A stretch of 9,408 bases of DNA. It comes from an uncultured Clostridia bacterium. Lineage in GTDB: Bacteria > Bacillota > Clostridia > Oscillospirales > CAG-272. The position numbers and the translations under genes are program-made. The notes under the pieces were generated by a model. The model did no database searches, had not been told where the DNA came from, and saw nothing but the letters and a program-made list of their open reading frames with translations. Below are positions 1 to 5,970 of the stretch, one piece after another (the first letter of the stretch is position 1; each line of letters begins with the position of its first letter). The stretch covers positions 1 through 9,408 of the forward strand of contig CAJGCD010000059.1 of NCBI GenBank assembly GCA_904501715.1, in the 5' to 3' direction.

Positions 1-303
1 GTTGACTCGTTAGCCTTCCCCAGCGGGGAAGGGGGACCACGATAGTGGTGGATGAGGAGAGCTCTGAGAGCACTGTGTATTGCTCACGTTGAGGGAACTT
101 ATATCTTCCCCAACAATGAATGTGAACATAGGCTACACCCGGGTTCTCCTCATCAGTCTCGCTATTTGCTACGCAAATAGCGAGACAGCTTCCCCGCTGG
201 GGAAGCCTTTAAGAAAGTGCGCTGTTCGTTTATTTGTGATACGTTGTCACGCGCGGATTTGTGGGACGGCGCGCCCAGTGGGCGATAAAGCCGTCACTCA
301 AAT
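1..303 (+). repeat. Left arm of a ~300-bp inverted repeat flanking the whole locus
   Basis: This segment is the reverse complement of 9103-9408. Comparing by eye, 1-141 is identical. The first mismatch is G/T at 142. There is a divergent patch with a 3-nt indel near 179-186, and a few substitutions near 234-242; the two match again up to ACTCAAAT at 303. The arm contains a complete double-hairpin element (13-207) plus about 96 bp of downstream sequence that is also shared. That tail includes a short GCCCA-G-TGGGC hairpin near 274-284. Because the copies differ internally they are two real genomic copies and not one mirrored sequence. I see no gene here: the open frames crossing this arm also occur in the other copy and resemble no protein I know. 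Confidence 0.95.
13..207 (+). mobile_element. Double-hairpin MITE-like element, copy 1 (gene-less)
   Basis: The left end has a CTTCCCC-AGC-GGGGAAG hairpin, a GGGGGA spacer, a second hairpin ACCAC-GATA-GTGGT (36-49) and then GGATGAGGAGAGCTC. The right end has the mirrored order: TTCTCCTCATCA, a 14-bp stem with a 3-nt loop (156-186), then GCTTCCCC-GCT-GGGGAAGC. The interior of about 90 bp has no convincing coding sequence. TTA precedes the left end (10-12) and TTTA follows the right end. The same end motifs recur at 5212-5374, 5435-5958 and 9199-9396, so this is a dispersed family. It looks like a non-autonomous element. A purely structural (REP/BIME-like) repeat is the main alternative. Confidence 0.8.
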
Positions 304-465
304 CCCTCGCCGGGGGTTCGCCCTTCCCCAACAAGCTCTCCCAATAAACGAGTCCAAACAACGTCCCGCTCGATTATCTGTCTTTATTATACTCCCACGA
401 AAAAATTATGTCAATACACCCACAAAAAATATTGTTAATATATAATAAATATTTGAAGAAAAAAC
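304..465. other. Gene-less stretch between the left repeat and the dnaA promoter
   Basis: After the repeat arm there is a short G+C-rich part with a CTTCCCCAACA motif near 321. It resembles a motif at 104-114 inside element copy 1, so it may be a decayed element end. From about 380 the sequence becomes strongly AT-rich and leads into the dnaA promoter. I find no TTNTCCACA-type DnaA box between 304 and 586, so the usual dnaA-upstream half of a bipartite firmicute origin is not evident here. Confidence 0.5.
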
Positions 466-494
466 TTGCAAAATAAGCGTGAGTGTGATATAAT
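466..494 (+). promoter_or_regulatory. Probable sigma-A promoter of dnaA
   Basis: TTGCAA at 466-471 and TATAAT at 489-494 are separated by exactly 17 nt. A TG at 486-487 gives an extended -10. This predicts a transcript starting near 500-503 with an untranslated leader of about 85 nt before the dnaA ATG at 587. A second TATAAT at 508-513 has no good -35 and is a weaker candidate. No DnaA box overlaps the promoter, so classical DnaA autorepression at this site is not visible. Confidence 0.75.
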
Positions 495-571
495 TATTGT
501 GTAATATTATAATGTGGCGCATTGTACGCTTTTTGTGTGATTTTATTCTATTTTACCTATAATTTTCTGTG

Positions 572-578
572 AAAGGAG
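572..578 (+). promoter_or_regulatory. dnaA ribosome binding site (decides the start)
   Basis: AAAGGAG lies 8 nt upstream of ATG 587. An in-frame GTG at 569 lies upstream of this Shine-Dalgarno sequence and would translate through it, so ATG 587 is the preferred start. Confidence 0.85.
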
Positions 579-586
579 AGCTTGAT

Positions 587-1981
587 ATGTCCTTTATAAA
601 CGACCTTGAGGATATCTGGGAACAGATAAAGATATCACTTCAAAAGGATATAACTCCCAGCAATATGGACCTTTGGTTCGGCACGATAAAAATACATTCC
701 TACGAAAACGATACCATAATTTTTGAAACTACCTCTGCCTTTAATTATAAGGTATTTACAAAAAGATATATTCCCATTCTTAAAAAAGCCTTCTCGGAGC
801 ATTTCGGCTTTGAGCAAGAGGTTGAGGTCATCTTTACAGGCGAGCCCTCAAGCCCCGAAAAAATCAAAAAGCAGCTTGGTCTTGATAAAAAGCCTGATGA
901 AGCGGAAAATCCTCAGGAAGCAGCTCCCGAGGAAGATAATAAGCACAGCACCCTCCCTATGAACTATAATTTCCAGTACACCTTTGATAATTTCATAGTG
1001 GGAAGCTCAAATAAATTCGCTCACGCCGCCTGCACAGCGGTTGCCGACGGAGCGGGAGGAGCGTATAATCCTCTGTTCATATACGGTCCCAGCGGTCTTG
1101 GAAAGACTCACCTTATGAGTGCTATCGTCAACGAGATAAAGAAAAAAGACCCCCGCGCGAGAGTAATATACATAAAGGGCGAGGAATTTACCAATGAGAT
1201 GGTAAGGTGCCTTGGCAGCAAGGAAATGGACAAATTCCACGAGAAATACAGAAGCTGCGACATTCTGCTCATAGACGACATACAGTTTATAGCGGGAAAG
1301 ACCTCAACTCAGGAGGAATTCTTCCACACCTTCAACACTCTTTATGAAAATCATAAGCAGATAGTTCTTGCATCCGACCGTCCTCCAAAGGATATACAGC
1401 CCCTTGAGGAGCGTCTGAGAAGCCGCTTTGAGTGGGGAATAATCGGAGATATACAGCCCCCCGACCTTGAGCTGAGAATTGCGATTATCAAGAAAAAGGC
1501 GGAGCAGGTGTCCATAGAGCTCTCAGATGATGTCCTTACCTTCCTTGCTGAAAATCTGCGCTCCAACATACGCCAGATAGAGGGTATGATAAAGAAGCTC
1601 AGCGCAATAGTTTTCCTTGAGGGCAAGGAGATAACCATGGAGATAGCGGCATCCTGCCTTCAGGAGCTGACGGGAGGAGTTCTGCCCACTCAGGTAATCG
1701 TGGATAAGGTATTTTCAGCCGTCTATAATAAATACGGAATATCTAAGGCAGATCTCCTTAGTCCAAAGAGAACTAAGGATATAGCCTTTGCCCGTCACGT
1801 GAGCATATACCTTATAAGAAGCGTCACAGAAATGTCCTTCCCGGGTATAGGAAAGATATTCAGACGTGACCATTCCTCTATAATTTCCTCGGTTGAGGTA
1901 ATAAATAAGAAAAAGAACACCGACCCTATGTTCAACGTGGAGCTCGCAGAGCTCTTAAAGGAAGTTTCAACAGGAGTTTGA
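587..1981 (+). CDS. dnaA: Chromosomal replication initiator protein DnaA
   Basis: DnaA is the AAA+ initiator that binds DnaA boxes at oriC, unwinds the origin and helps load the DnaB-type helicase. The 464-aa product has the usual length and order. Domain I (about 1-85) is followed by an acidic linker (about 86-125). The AAA+ core has Walker A GPSGLGKTH (167-175), Walker B ILLIDDIQF (226-234), sensor I LASDRPP (261-267), arginine-finger region RLRSRFEWG (276-284) and sensor II near 322-333. Domain IV (about 366-464) ends the protein. Its signature reads IGKIFRRDHSSI (421-432), one residue shorter than the FGGRDHTT form of E. coli. It is the first gene of the cluster, with its own promoter at 466-494, and is followed by an origin-type intergenic region. 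Identification is secure. Confidence 0.98.
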   Translation: MSFINDLEDIWEQIKISLQKDITPSNMDLWFGTIKIHSYENDTIIFETTSAFNYKVFTKRYIPILKKAFSEHFGFEQEVEVIFTGEPSSPEKIKKQLGLDKKPDEAENPQEAAPEEDNKHSTLPMNYNFQYTFDNFIVGSSNKFAHAACTAVADGAGGAYNPLFIYGPSGLGKTHLMSAIVNEIKKKDPRARVIYIKGEEFTNEMVRCLGSKEMDKFHEKYRSCDILLIDDIQFIAGKTSTQEEFFHTFNTLYENHKQIVLASDRPPKDIQPLEERLRSRFEWGIIGDIQPPDLELRIAIIKKKAEQVSIELSDDVLTFLAENLRSNIRQIEGMIKKLSAIVFLEGKEITMEIAASCLQELTGGVLPTQVIVDKVFSAVYNKYGISKADLLSPKRTKDIAFARHVSIYLIRSVTEMSFPGIGKIFRRDHSSIISSVEVINKKKNTDPMFNVELAELLKEVSTGV

Positions 1982-2076
1982 TAGTTAGTTACTCTTTTAC
2001 CGTTTTTTCCACCTTTCTTTTGAGAAAGGTGGAGCCAAAGAACTTATTGACGGGTTTATTATAAGGGTTAGCACAA

Positions 2077-2143
2077 ACCCAATTATGAAAGTTTTGGTCG
2101 AGCTTTTTCAAAAGCTCGTGGGTTCTTAGGGCAAAGCTCTAAG
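2077..2143 (+). repeat. Dispersed hairpin repeat, copy A (inverted mate at 6314-6379)
   Basis: Positions 2077-2118 match the reverse complement of 6338-6379 exactly for 42 bp, including the stem GAGCTTTT-TC-AAAAGCTC. Downstream both copies carry a CTTAGGGC-type hairpin: 2125-2143 here, and 6314-6332 in the mate with a different loop. The repeat is intergenic in both places. It may act as a terminator or be a small mobile repeat; its function is unknown. Confidence 0.85.
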
Positions 2144-2220
2144 TCGCTGACCGCAGTCAGCGAAACACCCAATCGGTCATAAAACGCGGGAAAGGTGAAT
2201 TGACTCGTTTACGAGGCAAG

Positions 2221-2247
2221 AGGAAAACCCACGTATGGGGTTTTCCT
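2221..2247 (+). terminator. Strong hairpin, possible dnaA terminator
   Basis: A perfect 10-bp stem (AGGAAAACCC with GGGTTTTCCT) has a 7-nt loop at 2231-2237. The sequence after the stem is TGTTAAAC rather than a T-run, so intrinsic termination is plausible but not clear. It lies about 240 nt past the dnaA stop and just before the origin-like region. Confidence 0.3.
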
Positions 2248-2271
2248 TGTTAAACAAAATCTAACTTTAAA

Positions 2272-2301
2272 CGGACAGTCGAGGACGCCTGTCCCTACAA
2301 T
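2272..2301 (+). repeat. GTAGGG-family repeat, single end
   Basis: These 30 bp are identical to 8947-8976. The unit contains the imperfect stem GGACAG / CTGTCC and ends in CCTACAAT. Its reverse complement begins the 186-bp element at 8792-8977, so here it may be a solitary end or a decayed copy of that repeat family. Confidence 0.85.
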
Positions 2302-2351
2302 GTCAAATATATTCCTGATTCAGTTTGTTTAAACATAGCGGAAAAACTCAC

Positions 2352-2440
2352 CTTTCCACATACTTTTCCCTACGACATTCCACAGCCCTTGTGGAAAACG
2401 TGATTTTTTCCTCATAGCTTTCCACACAAGAAGTGGAAAA
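2352..2440. promoter_or_regulatory. DnaA box cluster I
   Basis: Four 9-mers close to the DnaA consensus are packed here: CTTTCCACA (2352-2360), CATTCCACA (2376-2384), TTTTCCACA on the minus strand (2390-2398) and CTTTCCACA (2418-2426). A weaker TTTTCCACT follows on the minus strand (2432-2440). Starts are 24, 14, 28 and 14 nt apart. The 2376/2390 and 2418/2432 pairs are inverted with the same 14-nt offset. Confidence 0.75.
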
Positions 2441-2591
2441 GTCCGAAAACCCTTGATTTTATTGAGTTTATCGGCTGTTAAAAAATCACTTACTGCTCTT
2501 TCTTCTGTTGAAAACTACGCCAAAGACCATCACTTTTCCCCAATTTTACTATGACATTTTGAGACGGTGTGACACGGTTTTATGTCTTGAG

Positions 2592-2694
2592 TTTTCCACA
2601 GATAAGGAAAATTTTCACTTATTTTTTAAATTCTCTGTTTTTACTCTTTTTTGAATTTATAAAAGCCCAAAAAAAATTTTTTGACTGTGGAAAA
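2592..2694. promoter_or_regulatory. DnaA boxes flanking an AT-rich tract
   Basis: TTTTCCACA at 2592-2600 on the plus strand and at 2686-2694 on the minus strand face each other across about 85 nt of very AT-rich DNA with long A and T runs. This tract is one candidate for the DNA unwinding element. Confidence 0.6.
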
Positions 2695-2788
2695 GTGTAT
2701 TTTTGATAACATACTTTCAACAACCTGTCCAAAGGCTTTTCAAAAATAAAAACAGCCGCCCTGCCTTATATTTCAAGACATGCATAGC

Positions 2789-2841
2789 TTTTCCACATTT
2801 TCCACATCCCCTAAAGCTAATACTAATACTATTTATAATTA
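2789..2841 (+). promoter_or_regulatory. Tandem DnaA boxes followed by a DnaA-trio-like triplet run
   Basis: Two exact TTTTCCACA boxes are directly adjacent (2789-2797 and 2798-2806). A short C-rich stretch (TCCCC) comes next, then AAAGC, then phased triplets TAA TAC TAA TAC TAT TTA TAA TTA (2818-2841). The order box, GC-rich spacer, trinucleotide repeat matches the basal unwinding module known from Bacillus subtilis, placed immediately before dnaN. TATAAT at 2834-2839 could also serve as a dnaN -10, though no good -35 is visible. Confidence 0.55.
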
Positions 2842-2878
2842 ATATATTCTATTCTATTTATCTAAAGGAGAAAACGCA

Positions 2879-4042
2879 ATGAAGATAATTTTCAACCGCT
2901 CGGCGGTAAGCTCGGCTATCGCTCCCCTTATGTACACTGTATCGGGTAAATCTACCCTTACCTCTGTTGACGGAATACTCATAGAGGCTAAATTCCCCGA
3001 CACCTGCGTTCTTACCACCTTTGACCTTGACAAGGGTATAAGAATAACCATTGAGGCTAAGGTCCTTGAGGAGGGCTCCTTTATAATCAACGCTCAGAAG
3101 TTCAATCAGACTCTTCGCGTCATGGACGGAGAGGAGATAATGCTTGAGGTTGACAATAAGATGGTAGCAAGCATTATAAGCGGTAAATCCTCTCATAAGA
3201 TGAGCGCTCTGGCGGGAAGCGATTTTCCCTCTATCCCCGACCTTGTAAGTGACAGAAGCTTTATTATAGGTCAGAGTATAGTTAAAAAGATGTTCTCTCA
3301 GGTATCCTTCGCTATGGGTAACAACGACCAGAGAAATATCCTTAACGGTACCTTCGTTAAGATAGACGACGATTCCATAACTATGGTAGCCTGCGACAGC
3401 TTCAAGCTTGCTAAATGCCGCCGCGCTACCGAGCTTACGAATAAGAATACCAACGGCAAGGATTATCTTGAATATGCCTTTATAGTTCCCGCAAAGACCG
3501 TAAACGACCTCTCTAGACTTCTTTCGGACGACGAGGAGGCACTGACTCAGATATACGTAACCAGAAAGCACATAGTTTTCGTTATAGGCGAGCTGACCTT
3601 CTTCTCCCGCCTTGTTGACGGAGAGTATATAGATTATAACAGAATAATAGTAACAAACCATCCCATAACCGTTATAGAGGACAAAACAAGACTTCTCTCG
3701 GCTCTGGAGCGCGCGGCTCTTATTACAGAGGAAAAGGTAGCGGGCAACGTAAGAGCTCACGTAAAGCTCAACGTAAACGAGGGAATTCTCCGTATATCGG
3801 CTATATCCGCCATAGGAAGCACCTACGACGAGCTTGCGGTGGAGCATACGGGAAATGATATAGTTATTGCGTTTAACAACAGATTTCTTATTGACAGCAT
3901 ACGCTCCTGCGACACAGAAAGAGTTATGCTCAGCCTGACCTCCGCTCTTAACAGTATGAATATAACTCCCGTTGAGAACGGATACGAGGAAAAGGGAGTT
4001 GAGGAGCTCTTTATGCTCCTTCCCGTAAGAACTAAGGATTAA
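2879..4042 (+). CDS. dnaN: DNA polymerase III sliding clamp (beta subunit) DnaN
   Basis: DnaN forms the ring-shaped dimer that tethers DNA polymerase III to the template and recruits repair partners. The 387-aa product is slightly longer than the usual ~370 aa. It begins MKIIFNRSA and has three repeated clamp folds of roughly 125 residues each. Typical segments are SFIINAQKF in the first fold and LVDGEYIDYNRII, matching the conserved F-P-x-Y/x-I region at the end of the second. The C-terminus EELFMLLPVR matches the conserved clamp tail. AAAGGAG at 2864-2870 is 8 nt from ATG 2879. recF starts 2 nt after the stop, so the two are co-translated. Identification is secure. Confidence 0.97.
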   Translation: MKIIFNRSAVSSAIAPLMYTVSGKSTLTSVDGILIEAKFPDTCVLTTFDLDKGIRITIEAKVLEEGSFIINAQKFNQTLRVMDGEEIMLEVDNKMVASIISGKSSHKMSALAGSDFPSIPDLVSDRSFIIGQSIVKKMFSQVSFAMGNNDQRNILNGTFVKIDDDSITMVACDSFKLAKCRRATELTNKNTNGKDYLEYAFIVPAKTVNDLSRLLSDDEEALTQIYVTRKHIVFVIGELTFFSRLVDGEYIDYNRIIVTNHPITVIEDKTRLLSALERAALITEEKVAGNVRAHVKLNVNEGILRISAISAIGSTYDELAVEHTGNDIVIAFNNRFLIDSIRSCDTERVMLSLTSALNSMNITPVENGYEEKGVEELFMLLPVRTKD

Positions 4043-4044
4043 AG

Positions 4045-5166
4045 ATGTACGCCAGAAGAGCCTCGGTCAAGAATTTCAGAAATATAAAAGAGGCAGAGGT
4101 GGGCTTTTGCCCCGGAGTCAACGTGCTGGTGGGCGAGAACGCTCAGGGAAAGACCAACCTTCTTGAGGCTATATTTTACGCATCCGTGGGCAGAAGCTTC
4201 AGAGCCGCCAACGCGGGTGAAATGATAAGCTTTGGGGAGAAGAGCGCCGAGATATCCATAGATTACAGACGCGAGGAGCGCGAGCGTGACGATAATCTTA
4301 CCATAAAGCTCTTTACCGATAAAAAGAAGATAGTTGAAAAGAACAATCTTCGGGTGGAGCGAATGTCCGATATAGTCGGAAGCTTCCGCGCTGTGCTCTT
4401 CTGTCCCGAGCATCTCTCGCTTATAAAGGCGGGGCCCTCTGAGCGGAGAAATTATCTGGATATTGCCATCAGCCGAATATCGCCGAAATATATATACTCT
4501 CTTCAAAGATATAACTATTTTTTAAAGCAGAGAAACGCTCTCATAAAGACCGCGTATGGTAACAGAGCATCCTTTGACGCCACGGTAGAGCTGTGGAGCG
4601 AGAAAATGGCTGAGGAAGCGGCTGTTATATCGGCTATGCGGCTTGAATTCGTAAGACGTGTGTCAAGCCTTGTGGAAAATTATTTTCGTGAGATGACAGG
4701 TGAGCGCGAGCGCACAGAGGTCATATACAAGGGCAACGCGGGACTTGAGGAGGAGCTGTATCTTGACGCGAGGAGAGTAAAAGAGAGATATCTTGAGCTG
4801 CTTATGTCCGCTCACGACAGAGAGATAGCTCTTGGAGCGACTCAGTACGGAATACACAAGGACGATGCCGATATCAAAATAAACGGAAAAAGCGCGAGAA
4901 TTTACGCCTCGCAGGGGCAGCAGCGCTCCTTGGCTCTGGCTATGAAGCTGGCTGAGGGCGAGATATGCCGAGAGGAGTTCGGAGATTATCCCGTATTTCT
5001 GTTTGACGACGTTTTATCCGAGCTGGATGAGACTAGGCGGGACTATATGATATTGCATTCGACGAATAAACAGGTTATAATAAGCACGTGCGAGAGCGAG
5101 TTTATTAAAAGGATGCAGGCGGAAAAGCGGATATTGGTCAAAAACGGGACTTATACCGAGATTTAA
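4045..5166 (+). CDS. recF: DNA replication and repair protein RecF
   Basis: RecF is an SMC-like ATPase that with RecO and RecR loads RecA at gapped or stalled forks. The 373-aa product has the usual length. Walker A GENAQGKTN is at 30-38, the ABC signature SQGQQRS at 289-295 and Walker B VFLFDDVLSELD at 317-328. The conserved GPHRDD motif appears here as GIHKDD (269-274), a mild deviation. ATG 4045 is 2 nt after the dnaN stop and uses AAGGA (4034-4038) inside the end of dnaN. The small S4-domain gene yaaA/rlbA that sits between dnaN and recF in B. subtilis is absent. The gene ends just before a repeat-rich insertion zone that separates it from remB. Confidence 0.97.
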   Translation: MYARRASVKNFRNIKEAEVGFCPGVNVLVGENAQGKTNLLEAIFYASVGRSFRAANAGEMISFGEKSAEISIDYRREERERDDNLTIKLFTDKKKIVEKNNLRVERMSDIVGSFRAVLFCPEHLSLIKAGPSERRNYLDIAISRISPKYIYSLQRYNYFLKQRNALIKTAYGNRASFDATVELWSEKMAEEAAVISAMRLEFVRRVSSLVENYFREMTGERERTEVIYKGNAGLEEELYLDARRVKERYLELLMSAHDREIALGATQYGIHKDDADIKINGKSARIYASQGQQRSLALAMKLAEGEICREEFGDYPVFLFDDVLSELDETRRDYMILHSTNKQVIISTCESEFIKRMQAEKRILVKNGTYTEI

Positions 5167-5530
5167 GGAAAAATATCAGGTTTTTAATATTGATAAAATC
5201 TTTACATTAAAGCCTTCCCAAGCGGGGAAGCGGTGTATGAGGAGAACGAGATTTGATATTATAAAAGGTCAAAGCTCTATGCTATATTGCTTTTCAAATA
5301 GTAAGCAATACATAGAGTACTCCCGAGCTCTCCTCATCAGTCGCTGACGCGACAGCTTCTCCAGCGGAGAAGCCTTAGGTTAAGTGATACTCTCGGGTCA
5401 CATCTCACCCGTAGGTGCGCACATTGTTCGTTTAGCCTTCCCCAGCGGGGAAGGGGGACCGCAGAGCGGTGGATGAGGAGAGCTCGGGGGGAGATAATGT
5501 GAGCATTGATAAGGGGGGAATATCATTATA
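5167..5530. other. recF-downstream insertion zone
   Basis: The 364-bp gap contains no gene before ATG 5531. It holds one complete gene-less hairpin element (5212-5374), a 60-bp spacer and the left end of the nuclease-encoding element (from 5435). The spacer ends in TTCGTTTA, directly next to the second element. The same octamer occurs at 224-231 just outside element copy 1. No clear recF terminator is seen at 5167-5211. Confidence 0.7.
5212..5374 (+). mobile_element. Double-hairpin MITE-like element, copy 2 (gene-less)
   Basis: The left end is a partly decayed version of the family end (GCCTTCCCAAGCGGGGAAGC, then TGAGGAGAAC). The right end is CTCCTCATCA, the hairpin GTCGC-TGAC-GCGAC (5340-5353) and GCTTCTCC-AGC-GGAGAAGC (5355-5373). 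Relative to copy 1 the outer stem carries a C-to-T change with the matching G-to-A change on the other side. The interior folds into a third hairpin: CTCTATG and TATTGCTT at 5275-5292 pair with AAGCAATA and CATAGAG at 5303-5317. No gene is present, so this is likely a non-autonomous relative of the element that follows. Confidence 0.8.
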
Positions 5531-5958
5531 ATGATTTATAACTACAAACAACCCTTGGTAAAAAATGCTCAGACCCTTAGAAAAAATATGACTCCGGAGG
5601 AAAAACATCTTTGGTATGACTTTTTAAAAAAATTACCTATAACTGTAAACAGACAAAAAAATATAGGAAACTATATAGCCGATTTCTTTATAGCAAAAGA
5701 AAGAATAGTAATTGAAATCGACGGAATACAGCATAAAATGCCCGAAGCAGAGAAAGCGGACAGGCAAAGAGATGATGATTTTACGCGTCTTGGAATAACC
5801 GTATTGAGATATAACAATAAGGATATAAATAAAAATTTTAATATGGTTTGTGAGGATATATTAAAGTATCTTAAATTAACAGCAAAGGACTTAAAGTGAG
5901 TGCGTGAGGTGTTCTCCTCATCCACCGCAAGCGGTCCCCCTTCCCCGCTGGGGAAGGC
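5435..5958 (+). mobile_element. Nuclease-encoding double-hairpin element, copy 3
   Basis: A 524-bp unit is bounded by two near-identical inverted ends of 47-48 bp. Each end consists of GCCTTCCCC-AGC-GGGGAAGG, GGGGACCGC, a small variable loop, GCGGT and GGATGAGGAGA. The ends differ only in the second-hairpin loop (AGA at 5463-5465; TTG when the right end is read inward) and in the last few bases. TTA flanks both sides as a direct repeat (5432-5434 and 5959-5961), consistent with a 3-bp target duplication. The only gene inside is the DUF559 nuclease at 5531-5899. The right end stops 4 nt before the remB Shine-Dalgarno sequence. The architecture is that of a small transposon, but no known transposase is present. 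Confidence 0.78.
5531..5899 (+). CDS. DUF559 / Vsr-like PD-(D/E)XK endonuclease domain protein
   Basis: The 122-aa protein matches the DUF559 family, which is related to Vsr very-short-patch-repair endonucleases of the PD-(D/E)XK fold. Visible hallmarks are NAQTLRKNMTPEEKHLW (12-28), the RQKNIGNYIADFF core (41-53), then IVIEIDGIQH (59-68). In these, D51 and E62-x-D64 would form the metal site. ITVLRYNN (89-96) and a C-terminal helix complete the domain. There is no signal peptide or membrane segment, so it is probably cytoplasmic. The gene is AT-richer than its housekeeping neighbours. The Shine-Dalgarno is a G-rich run at 5513-5518, about 12 nt upstream, rather far away. It lies entirely between the inverted ends of element 5435-5958, which suggests it acts on that element. 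No experimental role is known to me. Confidence 0.88.
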   Translation: MIYNYKQPLVKNAQTLRKNMTPEEKHLWYDFLKKLPITVNRQKNIGNYIADFFIAKERIVIEIDGIQHKMPEAEKADRQRDDDFTRLGITVLRYNNKDINKNFNMVCEDILKYLKLTAKDLK

Positions 5959-5962
5959 TTAT

Positions 5963-5966
5963 GGAG
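5963..5966 (+). promoter_or_regulatory. remB ribosome binding site abutting a mobile-element end
   Basis: GGAG at 5963-5966 is only 4 nt from ATG 5971 and starts 4 nt after the element end at 5958. An ATG at 5961 is in another frame. The insertion therefore left the translation signal intact but displaced everything upstream. Confidence 0.6.
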
Positions 5967-5970
5967 ATTT

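Larger units (their letters stand above)
1982..2339. other. Repeat-bearing dnaA-proximal half of the dnaA-dnaN gap
   Basis: No gene is visible. The stretch holds a chain of hairpins: CCACCTTTCT-TTTG-AGAAAGGTGG (2009-2032), GAGCTTTT-TC-AAAAGCTC (2100-2117), TCGCTGAC-CGCA-GTCAGCGA (2144-2163) and a 10-bp stem at 2221-2247. It also holds two dispersed repeats (2077-2143 and 2272-2301) that recur elsewhere in the window. One of the hairpins probably ends the dnaA transcript, but none has a clean U-tract immediately after the stem. Confidence 0.6.
2340..2865. other. oriC: Probable chromosomal replication origin oriC
   Basis: The region lies in the dnaA-dnaN gap, the standard firmicute position for an unwinding region. 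It holds at least eight DnaA-box-like 9-mers on both strands: 2352-2360, 2376-2384, 2390-2398(-), 2418-2426, 2592-2600, 2686-2694(-), 2789-2797 and 2798-2806. AT-rich stretches lie at about 2601-2685 and 2815-2865. Five boxes are the exact variant TTTTCCACA; by eye I find no canonical TTATCCACA. The assignment rests on context and box density. A GC-skew switch or marker-frequency data would settle it. Confidence 0.85.

Noticed and set aside
80..445. 121-codon open frame on the plus strand, with a near-identical 93-codon counterpart at 9048-9329 on the minus strand
   Set aside because: Both run through the hairpin element and share sequence only because they lie in the repeat arms. The C-termini diverge where the repeat ends. 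I see no ribosome binding site and no recognisable domain.
569..589. GTG at 569 as the dnaA start
   Set aside because: The Shine-Dalgarno AAAGGAG lies downstream of this GTG and is ideally spaced for ATG 587. DnaA proteins normally begin at the corresponding position.
2009..2032. Rho-independent terminator for dnaA at the CCACCTTTCT hairpin
   Set aside because: The T-run lies before the stem on the plus strand rather than after it, so the polarity is wrong for dnaA.
2858..3847. Long minus-strand open frame (329 codons) opposite dnaN
   Set aside because: It is a shadow of dnaN caused by codon bias. The protein is low in recognisable structure, whereas dnaN matches a universal family.
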